NCBI GenBank assembly: GCA_002483135.1
Contig: DLHI01000005.1
Coordinates: forward strand, 82,130 to 146,129
From: Hyphomonadaceae bacterium UBA7672
Lineage (GTDB): Bacteria > Pseudomonadota > Alphaproteobacteria > Caulobacterales > Hyphomonadaceae
Length of the DNA: 64,000 nucleotides
Direction of reading: 5' to 3'
Shown: piece after piece, positions 15,431 to 23,579 of the stretch
Layout: every line of letters starts with the position of its first letter
Position numbering within the stretch: position 1 is the stretch's first letter
Position numbers and translations under genes: made by a program
The notes under the pieces: generated by a model
The model's database searches: none
What the model saw: only the letters and a program-made list of their open reading frames with translations
Told to the model about the DNA's origin: nothing

Positions 15431-18214
15431 ATGCAGCTGACTATGCCCCGTTGGAACTGGAAGGTTATCCTGCTGTCGATCGCGGGCGTGATCGGCCTTG
15501 TGGCCATCTCGGGACTTATCTGGTTCTTTGTCGTTACGCAGGACCTGCCCTCCGAAGAGCAGCTTGCCAATTACGAGCCGCGCATCATGAGCCGCGTGCA
15601 TGCCGGCGATGGCGCGCTTGTTGCTGAATTCGCGACGCAGCACCGCGTCTACGTTCCTTCTGAAGACCTGCCTGACCTTCTGGTGCAGGCCTTCACCTCG
15701 GCCGAGGACAAGGACTTCTTCAATCATTCGGGCATCGACCTGTGGGGTATGTTCCGCGGCGCGATCCTCAATCCGCTGATGGGACGCGACCAGGCGGGCG
15801 GATCGACGATCACGCAGCAGGTCGTGAAGAACATGCTGCTCGACGCCACGAAGTCGATCGAGCGCAAGGTTCGCGAGGCGGTGCTCGCGATGCGTCTCGA
15901 GAAGATGCTGACGAAGGAGCAGATTCTCGAGCTCTACCTGAACGAGATCTATCTTGGTGGCAGGTCTTATGGCGTGGGCGCAGCGTCGCTGAACTATTTC
16001 GGCAAGTCGCTGGGCGACCTGACCATCGCCGAATGCGCCATGCTCGCCGCGCTGCCGCAGGCGCCAGGACGCGTGAATCCGTATCTGAATCGGGAAGCAG
16101 CCATCGAGCGCCGCAACTGGGTGATCGGCCGCATGGTCGTCAACGGTTACATCTCGCAAGCCGACGCCGACAAGGCGATGGCAGAAGAGCTCGTCGTGGT
16201 CGATCGCCTGAACACGGCCGAAAACCAGGCGTCGGGTTACTATGTCGAGCAGCTTCGTCGCGAATTGCTGATCATGGAAATCGTGCGGCTGGCGGCTGAA
16301 GCGGGCAAGATGCCCAAGGAAGCAACGCCGGCGACCTTCAAGGCTCTCCCGGCGAGTGAACAGAAGTCGCTGCGCGAGCAGTTTGAAGTTGAGGCGTCGA
16401 AGGCGCTCAACGAGGGCGGGCTGTCGATCCGCTCCACGCTCGACTCGAACCTGCAGCTGATTGCTCAGACCGCGCTACGCGCCGGGCTTGAAAGCTATGA
16501 CCGTCGCCATGGGTGGCGCGGCCCGATCCACACGATGAAAGTCGATGAGGAGTTCGGCAAGGCGCTTACCGACTATGCGAACGCCAAGGATACCAAGGCC
16601 AAGGTCTCCGTGGGTGGTAATGACTGGCAGCTTGCGCTGGTGCGGTCGGTAAACAAGGATGCAGTACGGCTTGGCCTTTCCAGCGGCGAGACGGGCACGC
16701 TGCATCCCGACGACGTGAAATGGGCGGCGCCGTTCAAGCGCGAAGGCGGGACGGGCCTGAAGGCCGGCGACGTGATCTTCGTTTCGCGCCAACCGACACC
16801 CGATGTCACAAGCCAGCTGATCACCGACTATGGCGTACCGAAGAAGACGGCGGCCAACGCGCCGTGGCGGCTGCGCCAGGTGCCTGCCGTGCAGGGCGCG
16901 CTGATCGCGATGGACCCGCACACCGGCCGCGTGCTTGCCATGGCGGGCGGCTATTCCTTCCAACTCAGCTCGTACAACCGGGTGATCCAGGCGCAGCGGC
17001 AGCCCGGCTCATCATTCAAGCCGTTCGTCTATGCCGCCGCCTTCGAGACGGTCGATCAGCAGTTGCTGGCCGAACGGCCTGAGACACAGGGCTACAAGTG
17101 GACGCCCGGCTCGCGCCTGCCGGACATTCCCTACGTCTCCTGCACGGTCGTTGGCGGCGAAGAGAAGTGCTACAAGCCTGCCAACTACTCCGAGAAGTTC
17201 TATGGTCTCACGCCCCTGCGCATCGGGGTGGAGAAATCGTACAACGCTATCACTGTGCGCCTCGCCAGCGAGATCGGTTTCGACAAGGTGTCCGAGATCG
17301 GCGAGCGGATGGGAATTTACGACAAGCTGCCGGCATACGAAGCCATGTCGCTTGGCGCCGGCGAGACGACGCCAATGCGGATGGCGATCGCTTATGCCGG
17401 GCTGGTCAATGGCGGCAAGCAGGTTCAGCCCGTCATGTTCGATCGCATTCAGAATCGCTATGGCGAGACGATCTACAAGACGGACACGCGCGAGTGCGCC
17501 GGATGCTCGGCCGAATGGACGCGGGGACTGACGCCGCCTGTTCTGGCCGACCAGCGCAAGCAGGTGATGGACCCGGTAACGGCCTATCAGGTCGTCTCCA
17601 TTCTGGAAGGCGCTGTGCAGCGCGGAACGGGCACGACGATCCGTTCAGTCGGCAAGTCCATCGCGGCGAAGACTGGCACTACTAACGACCAGTTCGATGC
17701 GTGGACGGTCGGCTTCAGCCCGAACCTTGTGGCCGCGGTCTGGGTTGGCTTCGACACGCCGCGCGACATGGGCACGGGCGAATCCGGCGGCCGGGTCGCG
17801 GCGCCGATCTTCCGCGACTTCATGCTGGCTGCGCTGAAGGACAAGCCTGATGTCGGTTTCAGGATTCCCGGCGGCGTCGAGTTGATCGACATCGATGCGG
17901 ACACGGGTTGCCTGCCGGATGCGGGGACGCGGCTGGTGATCGTGGAGGCTTTCCGGTCGGGTTCCGGGCCGACGGATGTCTGCGAACCGTCAGTGGGTGC
18001 TGATGGCTATCGTGTCGACTTCAGCAGCATGGCGGCGGGTGACGAGGTGGCTTCGTCCACACGCGACGGGCAGGTGGTGTCCCAACCGGCGGACGGCAGC
18101 CAACCGAACATCCCCGTTGACCCGAATGTTCCGTTCGACCCGACCGCTCCCCTGACGCCGCCGGTTACGCCGCCGAGCGACGAAGACCTGACCTTCGACG
18201 ACGGCACTTTCTGA
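15431..18214 (+). CDS. mrcA: Penicillin-binding protein 1A, bifunctional transglycosylase/transpeptidase
   Basis: This 927-residue class A PBP has one N-terminal membrane helix (about 10-35), a GT51 glycosyltransferase domain (SAEDKDFFNHSGID, then GGSTITQQVVKN, then EILELYLNEIYLG-type motifs), an OB-like linker (about 310-470), and a transpeptidase domain. Its active-site boxes are SSFK (Ser near 527), SYN (near 602) and KTGTT (near 746). It polymerises and crosslinks peptidoglycan in the periplasm. The C-terminal 60 residues are Pro/Asp-rich and disordered. It follows the amidase gene, a cell-wall pairing common in alphaproteobacteria. Confidence 0.96.
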   Translation: MQLTMPRWNWKVILLSIAGVIGLVAISGLIWFFVVTQDLPSEEQLANYEPRIMSRVHAGDGALVAEFATQHRVYVPSEDLPDLLVQAFTSAEDKDFFNHSGIDLWGMFRGAILNPLMGRDQAGGSTITQQVVKNMLLDATKSIERKVREAVLAMRLEKMLTKEQILELYLNEIYLGGRSYGVGAASLNYFGKSLGDLTIAECAMLAALPQAPGRVNPYLNREAAIERRNWVIGRMVVNGYISQADADKAMAEELVVVDRLNTAENQASGYYVEQLRRELLIMEIVRLAAEAGKMPKEATPATFKALPASEQKSLREQFEVEASKALNEGGLSIRSTLDSNLQLIAQTALRAGLESYDRRHGWRGPIHTMKVDEEFGKALTDYANAKDTKAKVSVGGNDWQLALVRSVNKDAVRLGLSSGETGTLHPDDVKWAAPFKREGGTGLKAGDVIFVSRQPTPDVTSQLITDYGVPKKTAANAPWRLRQVPAVQGALIAMDPHTGRVLAMAGGYSFQLSSYNRVIQAQRQPGSSFKPFVYAAAFETVDQQLLAERPETQGYKWTPGSRLPDIPYVSCTVVGGEEKCYKPANYSEKFYGLTPLRIGVEKSYNAITVRLASEIGFDKVSEIGERMGIYDKLPAYEAMSLGAGETTPMRMAIAYAGLVNGGKQVQPVMFDRIQNRYGETIYKTDTRECAGCSAEWTRGLTPPVLADQRKQVMDPVTAYQVVSILEGAVQRGTGTTIRSVGKSIAAKTGTTNDQFDAWTVGFSPNLVAAVWVGFDTPRDMGTGESGGRVAAPIFRDFMLAALKDKPDVGFRIPGGVELIDIDADTGCLPDAGTRLVIVEAFRSGSGPTDVCEPSVGADGYRVDFSSMAAGDEVASSTRDGQVVSQPADGSQPNIPVDPNVPFDPTAPLTPPVTPPSDEDLTFDDGTF

Positions 18215-18310
18215 GCCAGGGCGCGCGAGGCGGGAGGCTGCCCCTTCCGTCCCGCGCCGCACTGCTCTAGGAGCCTTCCGTTCCCAATCGCCGTCCTAGA
18301 TGAGACCGCC

Positions 18311-19436
18311 ATGACGCCCGAACTTGAATCGATGATCGACACCATCCGGCAGTCGGTGGCTCTTCTGCGGAGGCGTCTTTGACTGGGGCGTCGCCGAAAA
18401 ACGCCTCGCCGAACTGAACGCGCTGTCCGAGCGCCCTGACTTCTGGAACGATCCTCAGAAAGCCCAGCCGATGATGCGCGAGCGCACGCGCATCGAGTCT
18501 GCGATGACTGACATCCGCATGCTCGAGCGCGAAGCGGACGACGCGGTCGAACTGTGGGACATGGCGCAGGCAGAGGGCGACAAGGGCGCACTTGCCGAGG
18601 TGGAAGCCAGCATCCGCGCGGCGCTGGGCAAGGCCAAGGACGCCGAATTGAAGGCGCTGCTGTCTGGCGAGGTGGACGCCAACGACTGCTATATCGAGAT
18701 CAACGCAGGCGCGGGCGGCACGGAGAGCCAGGACTGGGCCTCGATGTTGCGCCGCATGTATGTGCGCTACGCCAATGCCAAGGGCTGGAAGATCGAGGAG
18801 ATCGACGACCATCCGGGCGAGGCGGCGGGCATCAAGTCGGCCACCATGCTGATCAAGGGCGAATACGCCTATGGCTGGCTGAAGAGCGAGAGCGGCGTGC
18901 ATCGACTCGTTCGCATATCGCCATATGACTCGAATGCCCGGCGGCATACGAGTTTTGCTTCCGTCTGGGTCTATCCGGTGATCGACGACACGATCGTGGT
19001 CGATATCAAGGAGAGCGATGTTCGGACTGATACGTATCGCGCGTCGGGTTCGGGCGGCCAGCACATCAACAAGACGGACTCGGCTGTACGCCTCACGCAC
19101 GCGCCGACAGGTATCGTGGTTGCGGTGCAGGCTGAACGCTCGCAGCACAAGAACCGCGCCAAGGCATGGGACATGCTGCGCGCGCGTATCTACGAGATGG
19201 AACTGAAGAAGCGCGAGGCGGCGGCGCAGGCCGAAGCCGATTCGAAGACGGAGATCGGCTGGGGCCGGCAGATCCGCTCCTACGTTCTGCAGCCGTATCA
19301 GATGGTAAAAGACCTGCGGACGGGCGTGGAGACGTCGGATACCGGCGGGGTGCTGGATGGCGATCTCGACGCGTTCCTGCAGGCGTCACTGAGCCACAAG
19401 CTGGGACCTGAAACGGTTGTGGAAGACCTGGACTAG
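18311..19436 (+). CDS. prfB: Peptide chain release factor 2, expressed by programmed +1 frameshift
   Basis: Translation starts at ATG 18311, reads 23 codons to CTT and meets an in-frame TGA at 18380. A +1 shift (skipping T18380) continues from GAC 18381 to the stop at 19436, giving a 374-residue RF2. The peptidyl-tRNA hydrolysis motif GGQ is at residues 248-250 (SGSGGQHINK). The stop-codon recognition tripeptide reads SPY instead of the E. coli SPF. The frame before and after the shift matches RF2 (LAELNALSERPDFWND). RF2 reads UGA and UAA, and low RF2 favours the shift, so it autoregulates. The apparent stop is not a pseudogene mutation. Confidence 0.96.
18369..18383 (+). promoter_or_regulatory. 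RF2 programmed +1 frameshift signal
   Basis: GGAGG (18369-18373), a three-base spacer CGT, the slippery codon CTT (18377-18379), the stop TGA (18380-18382) and a following C reproduce the textbook prfB recoding site, including the exact spacing between the internal Shine-Dalgarno element and CUU UGA C. Confidence 0.95.
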
Positions 19437-19530
19437 CTGGGGTGCTGGTGCGCGGATGGCGCGCTGTCCGGAAGATGACTGGCTGCCCCGAAAATGCCCT
19501 GATTGAACCATTGCGGACCTAAGGATTATC

Positions 19531-19544
19531 GTTTATCGATAAAC
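19531..19544. promoter_or_regulatory. 14-bp perfect palindrome upstream of the TonB-dependent receptor
   Basis: GTTTATCGATAAAC reads the same on both strands and lies in a short AT-rich island in otherwise GC-rich DNA, 46 bp before the receptor start. Its location and symmetry suggest a repressor or activator operator. The cognate regulator is unknown and no regulator gene is adjacent. Confidence 0.45.
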
Positions 19545-19589
19545 CAAGGTCAGGCGGACGTGATTCCGCCAAGTCAGTGGGACAGGTCC

Positions 19590-21674
19590 ATGCGCAAGTA
19601 TTATACTTTTAGTTTCACGGCAATACTGATGGCGTCGGTGGCTGTCCCGGCGTTTGCCCAGGATATCCAGACTGTCCCCGTGGCGACCGGCGCTGCGGAC
19701 GCAGAAGGCGTCATCAGCTACACGCCCGTCGATTTCGCCGCCGCCCGTCCGAACACGGCACTGGAGATGATCAACCGCATTCCCGGCTTCAGCTTTGACG
19801 GCGGTGACAATGTTCGTGGCTTCGCCGGCGCCGCCGGAAACGTGCTGATCGACGGCGCGCGTCCCACCAGCAAGACGGACGGACTGGGCGATACGCTTGG
19901 ACGCATTCCCATTGACCAGGTGGAGCGCATCGACGTCATCCGGGGCGGCGCGCCGGGCATCGACATGCAAGGCCAGACGGTGGTGGCCAACGTGATCCGC
20001 AAGAAGGCGGACACGTTCCAGCAGGTCTTTTCAGTTCGGAGCTTCCTGTTCGCCGATACCGGCAAGACCATCCCGGGATGGAACTATCAGGCGACGCGAC
20101 GCGTCGGCGAACACCAGTTCGACTTCTCGGCGGGGCGCGGCATCTCTATGGATGACTCGGTCGGACGGGGCTGGCGCACGACGACTGATCCGGACGGCGA
20201 TCTGTTGTTGTTCGAAAATGCGCGCACCGAAGGCGATGGCGCGGTGCACACGCTTCGCGGTGGATACAAGGGACCGCAGTTCGGCGGCACGCTGAGCCTC
20301 AATGGCGTGATCGGTACGGACGAATTCAAGAACGAGTCCTACTTCACGACGCCTTCCACAAGCGAAGCGTATGTCAGCCGTTCGGCCAACGATCGTGGCG
20401 AGATCGGCATCAACTACACGACCGACCTTACGCCTGAACTGGAGTGGGAGACGCTGGGCCTGCTCAAGCTCGCGGTTGGTTCGTTCGATGCAACGGGTGT
20501 GACGGCGGGCGGCTCGCAACTGTTCGAGATCGAGGCCGAGGCTGGTGAGCGGATTGCGCGCTCCGTGTTGCGCTATGCGTATTCGCCGGAGTTGTCCTTC
20601 GAGGGCGGTGGCGAAATCGCCTACAACTATCGCGAACAGCAGGTGGCGTTGACGCGGAACGGCGCGCCAGTCCCGTTGCCGGCGTCGGACGTGTTGGTCG
20701 AGGAGACGCGCGGCGAAGCGTTCGTGCAGGCGAACTGGCGGCCGTTGCCCGAATGGACGATCGAGGGAGGCGTTCGCGTCGAGCGTTCAACGATCACGCA
20801 ATCGGGCGACACGGACCGGGAGCGTTCGTTCACCTATCCCAAGCCGCGTCTTGTGCTGACCTGGTCGCCGTCAAAGGACGACCAGCTGCGCTTGCGGGCG
20901 GAGCGCGAAGTGGGTCAGCTCGACTTCCAGGACTTTGCTTCGGAAGTGGATCTCAATTCCGGCCAGCAGAGCACTGGCAACTCCGAACTCGAGCCGGACA
21001 AGACGTGGGTTTACGAAGCCACCTACGAAAAGCGCTTCTGGGATGGCGCGGCCGCCGTGCTGACCTTTCGCCACGAAGATATCTCGGACGTTGTGGACCT
21101 CTTCCCGCGCGATGTCATGATCGACACGGACAACGACAACATTCCCGACACGAGCGTGCTTCTGGTCGGCCCGGGCAATATCGGCAATGGCAAGAATGAC
21201 GAGATCAGCTTCAACCTGACGCTGCCGCTGGCCAATCTGGGCCTGAAGGGCGCGGAGCTGAAAATCGAGACGGAGTGGGAGAACAGCGAAGTTACCGATC
21301 CTCTGACGGGAGAGACGCGCCGGATCTCCGGGCAGCGGCCAGACGATGTGAATGTGAACTTCCGTCAGGATTTGCCCGACCTGCACCTTACCTTCGGCGT
21401 CGGCTGGTTCTCGGGCTGGCGCGAGAGCTATTATCAGGTCGACAATATCGAGAACCTGAGGCTGAAGGACTTCTATCACTCGTTCATCGAATGGAAACCG
21501 GATCCAGGCTTCACGCTGCGCGCGGAGCTGAACAACTTCGATCCGTACAGCTTCAATATCGAGCGTTCGATCTATGCTGGCCGCCGTGACCAGTTCCCGC
21601 TTGAGACGATTGAGACGGAGCGCCGGAATTCGCAGGTGATGGGCATGCTGAGCGCTCGGTGGACGTTCAATTGA
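19590..21674 (+). CDS. TonB-dependent receptor with plug domain
   Basis: This outer-membrane protein of 694 residues has a signal peptide (MRKYYTFSFTAILMASVAVPAFA) and then a plug domain (about 35-135: ALEMINRIPGFSFDGGDNVRGF, NVLIDGARPTSK, QVERIDVIRGGAPGIDMQG). A beta-barrel with alternating Gly/aromatic strands ends in RWTFN. It imports a substrate that cannot be named from sequence. A loop near residues 512-520 reads DTDNDNIPD, a calcium-binding-type repeat. ATG 19590 starts the signal peptide. A palindrome lies upstream and a dehydrogenase is convergent downstream. Confidence 0.9.
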   Translation: MRKYYTFSFTAILMASVAVPAFAQDIQTVPVATGAADAEGVISYTPVDFAAARPNTALEMINRIPGFSFDGGDNVRGFAGAAGNVLIDGARPTSKTDGLGDTLGRIPIDQVERIDVIRGGAPGIDMQGQTVVANVIRKKADTFQQVFSVRSFLFADTGKTIPGWNYQATRRVGEHQFDFSAGRGISMDDSVGRGWRTTTDPDGDLLLFENARTEGDGAVHTLRGGYKGPQFGGTLSLNGVIGTDEFKNESYFTTPSTSEAYVSRSANDRGEIGINYTTDLTPELEWETLGLLKLAVGSFDATGVTAGGSQLFEIEAEAGERIARSVLRYAYSPELSFEGGGEIAYNYREQQVALTRNGAPVPLPASDVLVEETRGEAFVQANWRPLPEWTIEGGVRVERSTITQSGDTDRERSFTYPKPRLVLTWSPSKDDQLRLRAEREVGQLDFQDFASEVDLNSGQQSTGNSELEPDKTWVYEATYEKRFWDGAAAVLTFRHEDISDVVDLFPRDVMIDTDNDNIPDTSVLLVGPGNIGNGKNDEISFNLTLPLANLGLKGAELKIETEWENSEVTDPLTGETRRISGQRPDDVNVNFRQDLPDLHLTFGVGWFSGWRESYYQVDNIENLRLKDFYHSFIEWKPDPGFTLRAELNNFDPYSFNIERSIYAGRRDQFPLETIETERRNSQVMGMLSARWTFN

Positions 21675-21692
21675 TGTCAGGCTGAAGGCGAC

Positions 21693-23276
21693 TCACCCCG
21701 GTGTGATGCGCATCAGGACGCTTTCGGCGCCTTCGTCGGTGATCACGTAGAGGTAGCCGTCGGGACCTTGCTCGACGTCGCGGATGCGCTGGTGGAGATC
21801 GAACAGCAGCATCTCGCTCCGGACGACCTCCCAGTTCTCGTTGAAGACGATGCGCTGCAGGTGACCGGTGCGCGGGGCGTTGCTCATGCGCATGGCGCCG
21901 ACAAACAGGTTTCGCTGCCAGCCGGGGAATTTGTCGCCGGTGTAGAAGACCATGCCCCCCGGCGCGATGGACGGGACGTAGGAGATGTGCGGGCGGACCA
22001 TGCCTGCGTTGCTTACAGGCTGCGCGTTGACCTTCTGGCCGGCGTAGTAGCGGCCGTCGCTGACGATGGGCCAGCCATAGTTCTGGCCGGGGCGGAGGAT
22101 GTTGATTTCGTCGCCGCCCTGGGGCCCGTGCTCGGAGACCCAGAACTCGTTGGTCCAGGGATTGAGCGCCAAGCCGAGATTGACGCGGTGGCCGAGCGTG
22201 AAGATTTCGGGGTTGTATCCAGTCTTGTCCGCGAACGGGTTGTCCTTCGGGATCGTGCCGTCGTCGTTCAGGCGCAGGGTCTTGCCGGCATAGTCGTCGG
22301 GCTTCTGCGCGCGGCCGATGGATTCGTCGGTGCCAACGCCGGGGCAGCCGATGGTGAAGTAGAGTTTCCCGTCGGGGCCGAACATCATCTTCATGTAGAG
22401 CGCGTCGACATCGTCGCCGACGAAGATATCCTTGCCGTCCACGATCTCCTTACCATTCCAGCGGCCGCGGAAGATGGCGTTGTTGCCGTACTCGCCATGG
22501 GCGGGCTTGTGGTAGGCGAGGTAGATCAGCCCGTTGCTGGCAAAGTCGGGGTGCAGCTTCACGTCCATAAAGCCGGTGGCGGTACCGAGGACAGCGACTG
22601 TGGGAACGCCGGCGATAGGCGTGGGATCAAGCTCGCCGCTGCGGACGATGCGGAGCGTGCCGGCGCGTTCGGCGATGAGGACATCACCGGTCGGCAGGAA
22701 TTCGATGGCGCGGGGCGAGGTGAGGCCGCGTGTGACGACGGAGACGCTGATGTGGCGGGCTTCCCACGACTCGAAGGCGAAGGGGCCGTCGGCGAGGGCG
22801 GGCGCGGGCCATGCCTCGGGACGTGGCGCGTCTGCCGTATCGCGCTCGGCGCGGATGCGGCGAGCGGGATAGGGGATGCCGTCGACGTAGGCGCTGCGGT
22901 TGCGGCCGGTGGGGTCGGTGCTCAGATCGGCGTTGGCGAACTGGGGTGTGGCCGCCGCCGAGGCGAGGAAGGCGATGACGTGCTCACGCTGGTCAGGCTG
23001 CAGCATGCCGGACTGGAGCGCCATCAGTCCATCCGGGGAGAGGGCTGCAGAGACGCGCGCGGCGCCGAGCGTGTGGAGTTCGTCGAGTTCGGGAGCAGTC
23101 TCGTCTCCGCCATTGTGGCAAGCGGCGCAGAAGCGGTCGTAGACAGCCTGTCCGGCTGCTGCCTCCAGCGTAGGAGCAGGCATCTCGGTTGCGGCGGCTT
23201 CAGGCGGAGGGGCGGTGGACGTGCAGCTGGCGAGACCCAGCGCCAGGGTCATAAGCGATACGGTTGAGAGTTTCAT
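21693..23276 (-). CDS. Glucose/sorbosone-type sugar dehydrogenase with N-terminal cytochrome c domain, lipoprotein
   Basis: This 527-residue protein has a lipobox (GLASC, Cys18), then a small c-type cytochrome domain with the heme motif CAACH (Cys50, Cys53, His54) and a likely Met ligand in SGMLQPDQ. A six-bladed propeller of the PQQ-dependent soluble glucose/aldose dehydrogenase family (GSDH) follows from about residue 185. Marks include LTSPRAIEFLPTGDVLIAER, GHRVNLGLALNP, SEHGPQGGDEINIL and GQNYGWP. It would oxidise a sugar at the membrane surface and pass electrons to its own heme. It is tail to tail with the TonB-dependent receptor, 18 bp apart. Confidence 0.88.
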   Translation of the reverse strand: MKLSTVSLMTLALGLASCTSTAPPPEAAATEMPAPTLEAAAGQAVYDRFCAACHNGGDETAPELDELHTLGAARVSAALSPDGLMALQSGMLQPDQREHVIAFLASAAATPQFANADLSTDPTGRNRSAYVDGIPYPARRIRAERDTADAPRPEAWPAPALADGPFAFESWEARHISVSVVTRGLTSPRAIEFLPTGDVLIAERAGTLRIVRSGELDPTPIAGVPTVAVLGTATGFMDVKLHPDFASNGLIYLAYHKPAHGEYGNNAIFRGRWNGKEIVDGKDIFVGDDVDALYMKMMFGPDGKLYFTIGCPGVGTDESIGRAQKPDDYAGKTLRLNDDGTIPKDNPFADKTGYNPEIFTLGHRVNLGLALNPWTNEFWVSEHGPQGGDEINILRPGQNYGWPIVSDGRYYAGQKVNAQPVSNAGMVRPHISYVPSIAPGGMVFYTGDKFPGWQRNLFVGAMRMSNAPRTGHLQRIVFNENWEVVRSEMLLFDLHQRIRDVEQGPDGYLYVITDEGAESVLMRITPG

Positions 23277-23579
23277 GCTTGTCCCCACATCCGGCGCGGC
23301 GTGCCGGACGCATAGAAGGCGCATTGCAGTCGGCCAGTCACGCTGCGGCGCGGCAGAAGAGGTCTGCGAAGGGGATTCCGGCTCTGATCGGGCCCACGCG
23401 TGAGTGGCTTCGAGGCTGGCGGATGCGCCAATCCGCGTGGGGGCGAAAATCGGCGTGAAATCAATAACTCAGGCCTGTGGATCAAACGCCATATTCGTTT
23501 GTATCGCGGCGCACAAATGGTCTAGAAGATCATCTCGAATCCCGGCGGCCGCGCCGCCCATTTTCCGGACGATTTCTGC
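23277..23579. other. 303-bp divergent gap before gyrA with an inverted repeat
   Basis: No gene is present. CAAACG-CCATATT-CGTTTG (23483-23501) lies about 80 bp upstream of gyrA. A GC hairpin (GGCGG/CCGCC) near 23543-23558 lies close to the ribosome site. Two GANTC sites (GATTC near 23373, GAATC near 23537) flank the repeat. Promoters for gyrA and the dehydrogenase must lie here but I cannot place them with confidence. Confidence 0.45.

Noticed and set aside
18380..18382. TGA inside prfB read as evidence of a pseudogene
   Set aside because: It is the programmed frameshift stop, with all required neighbouring elements.
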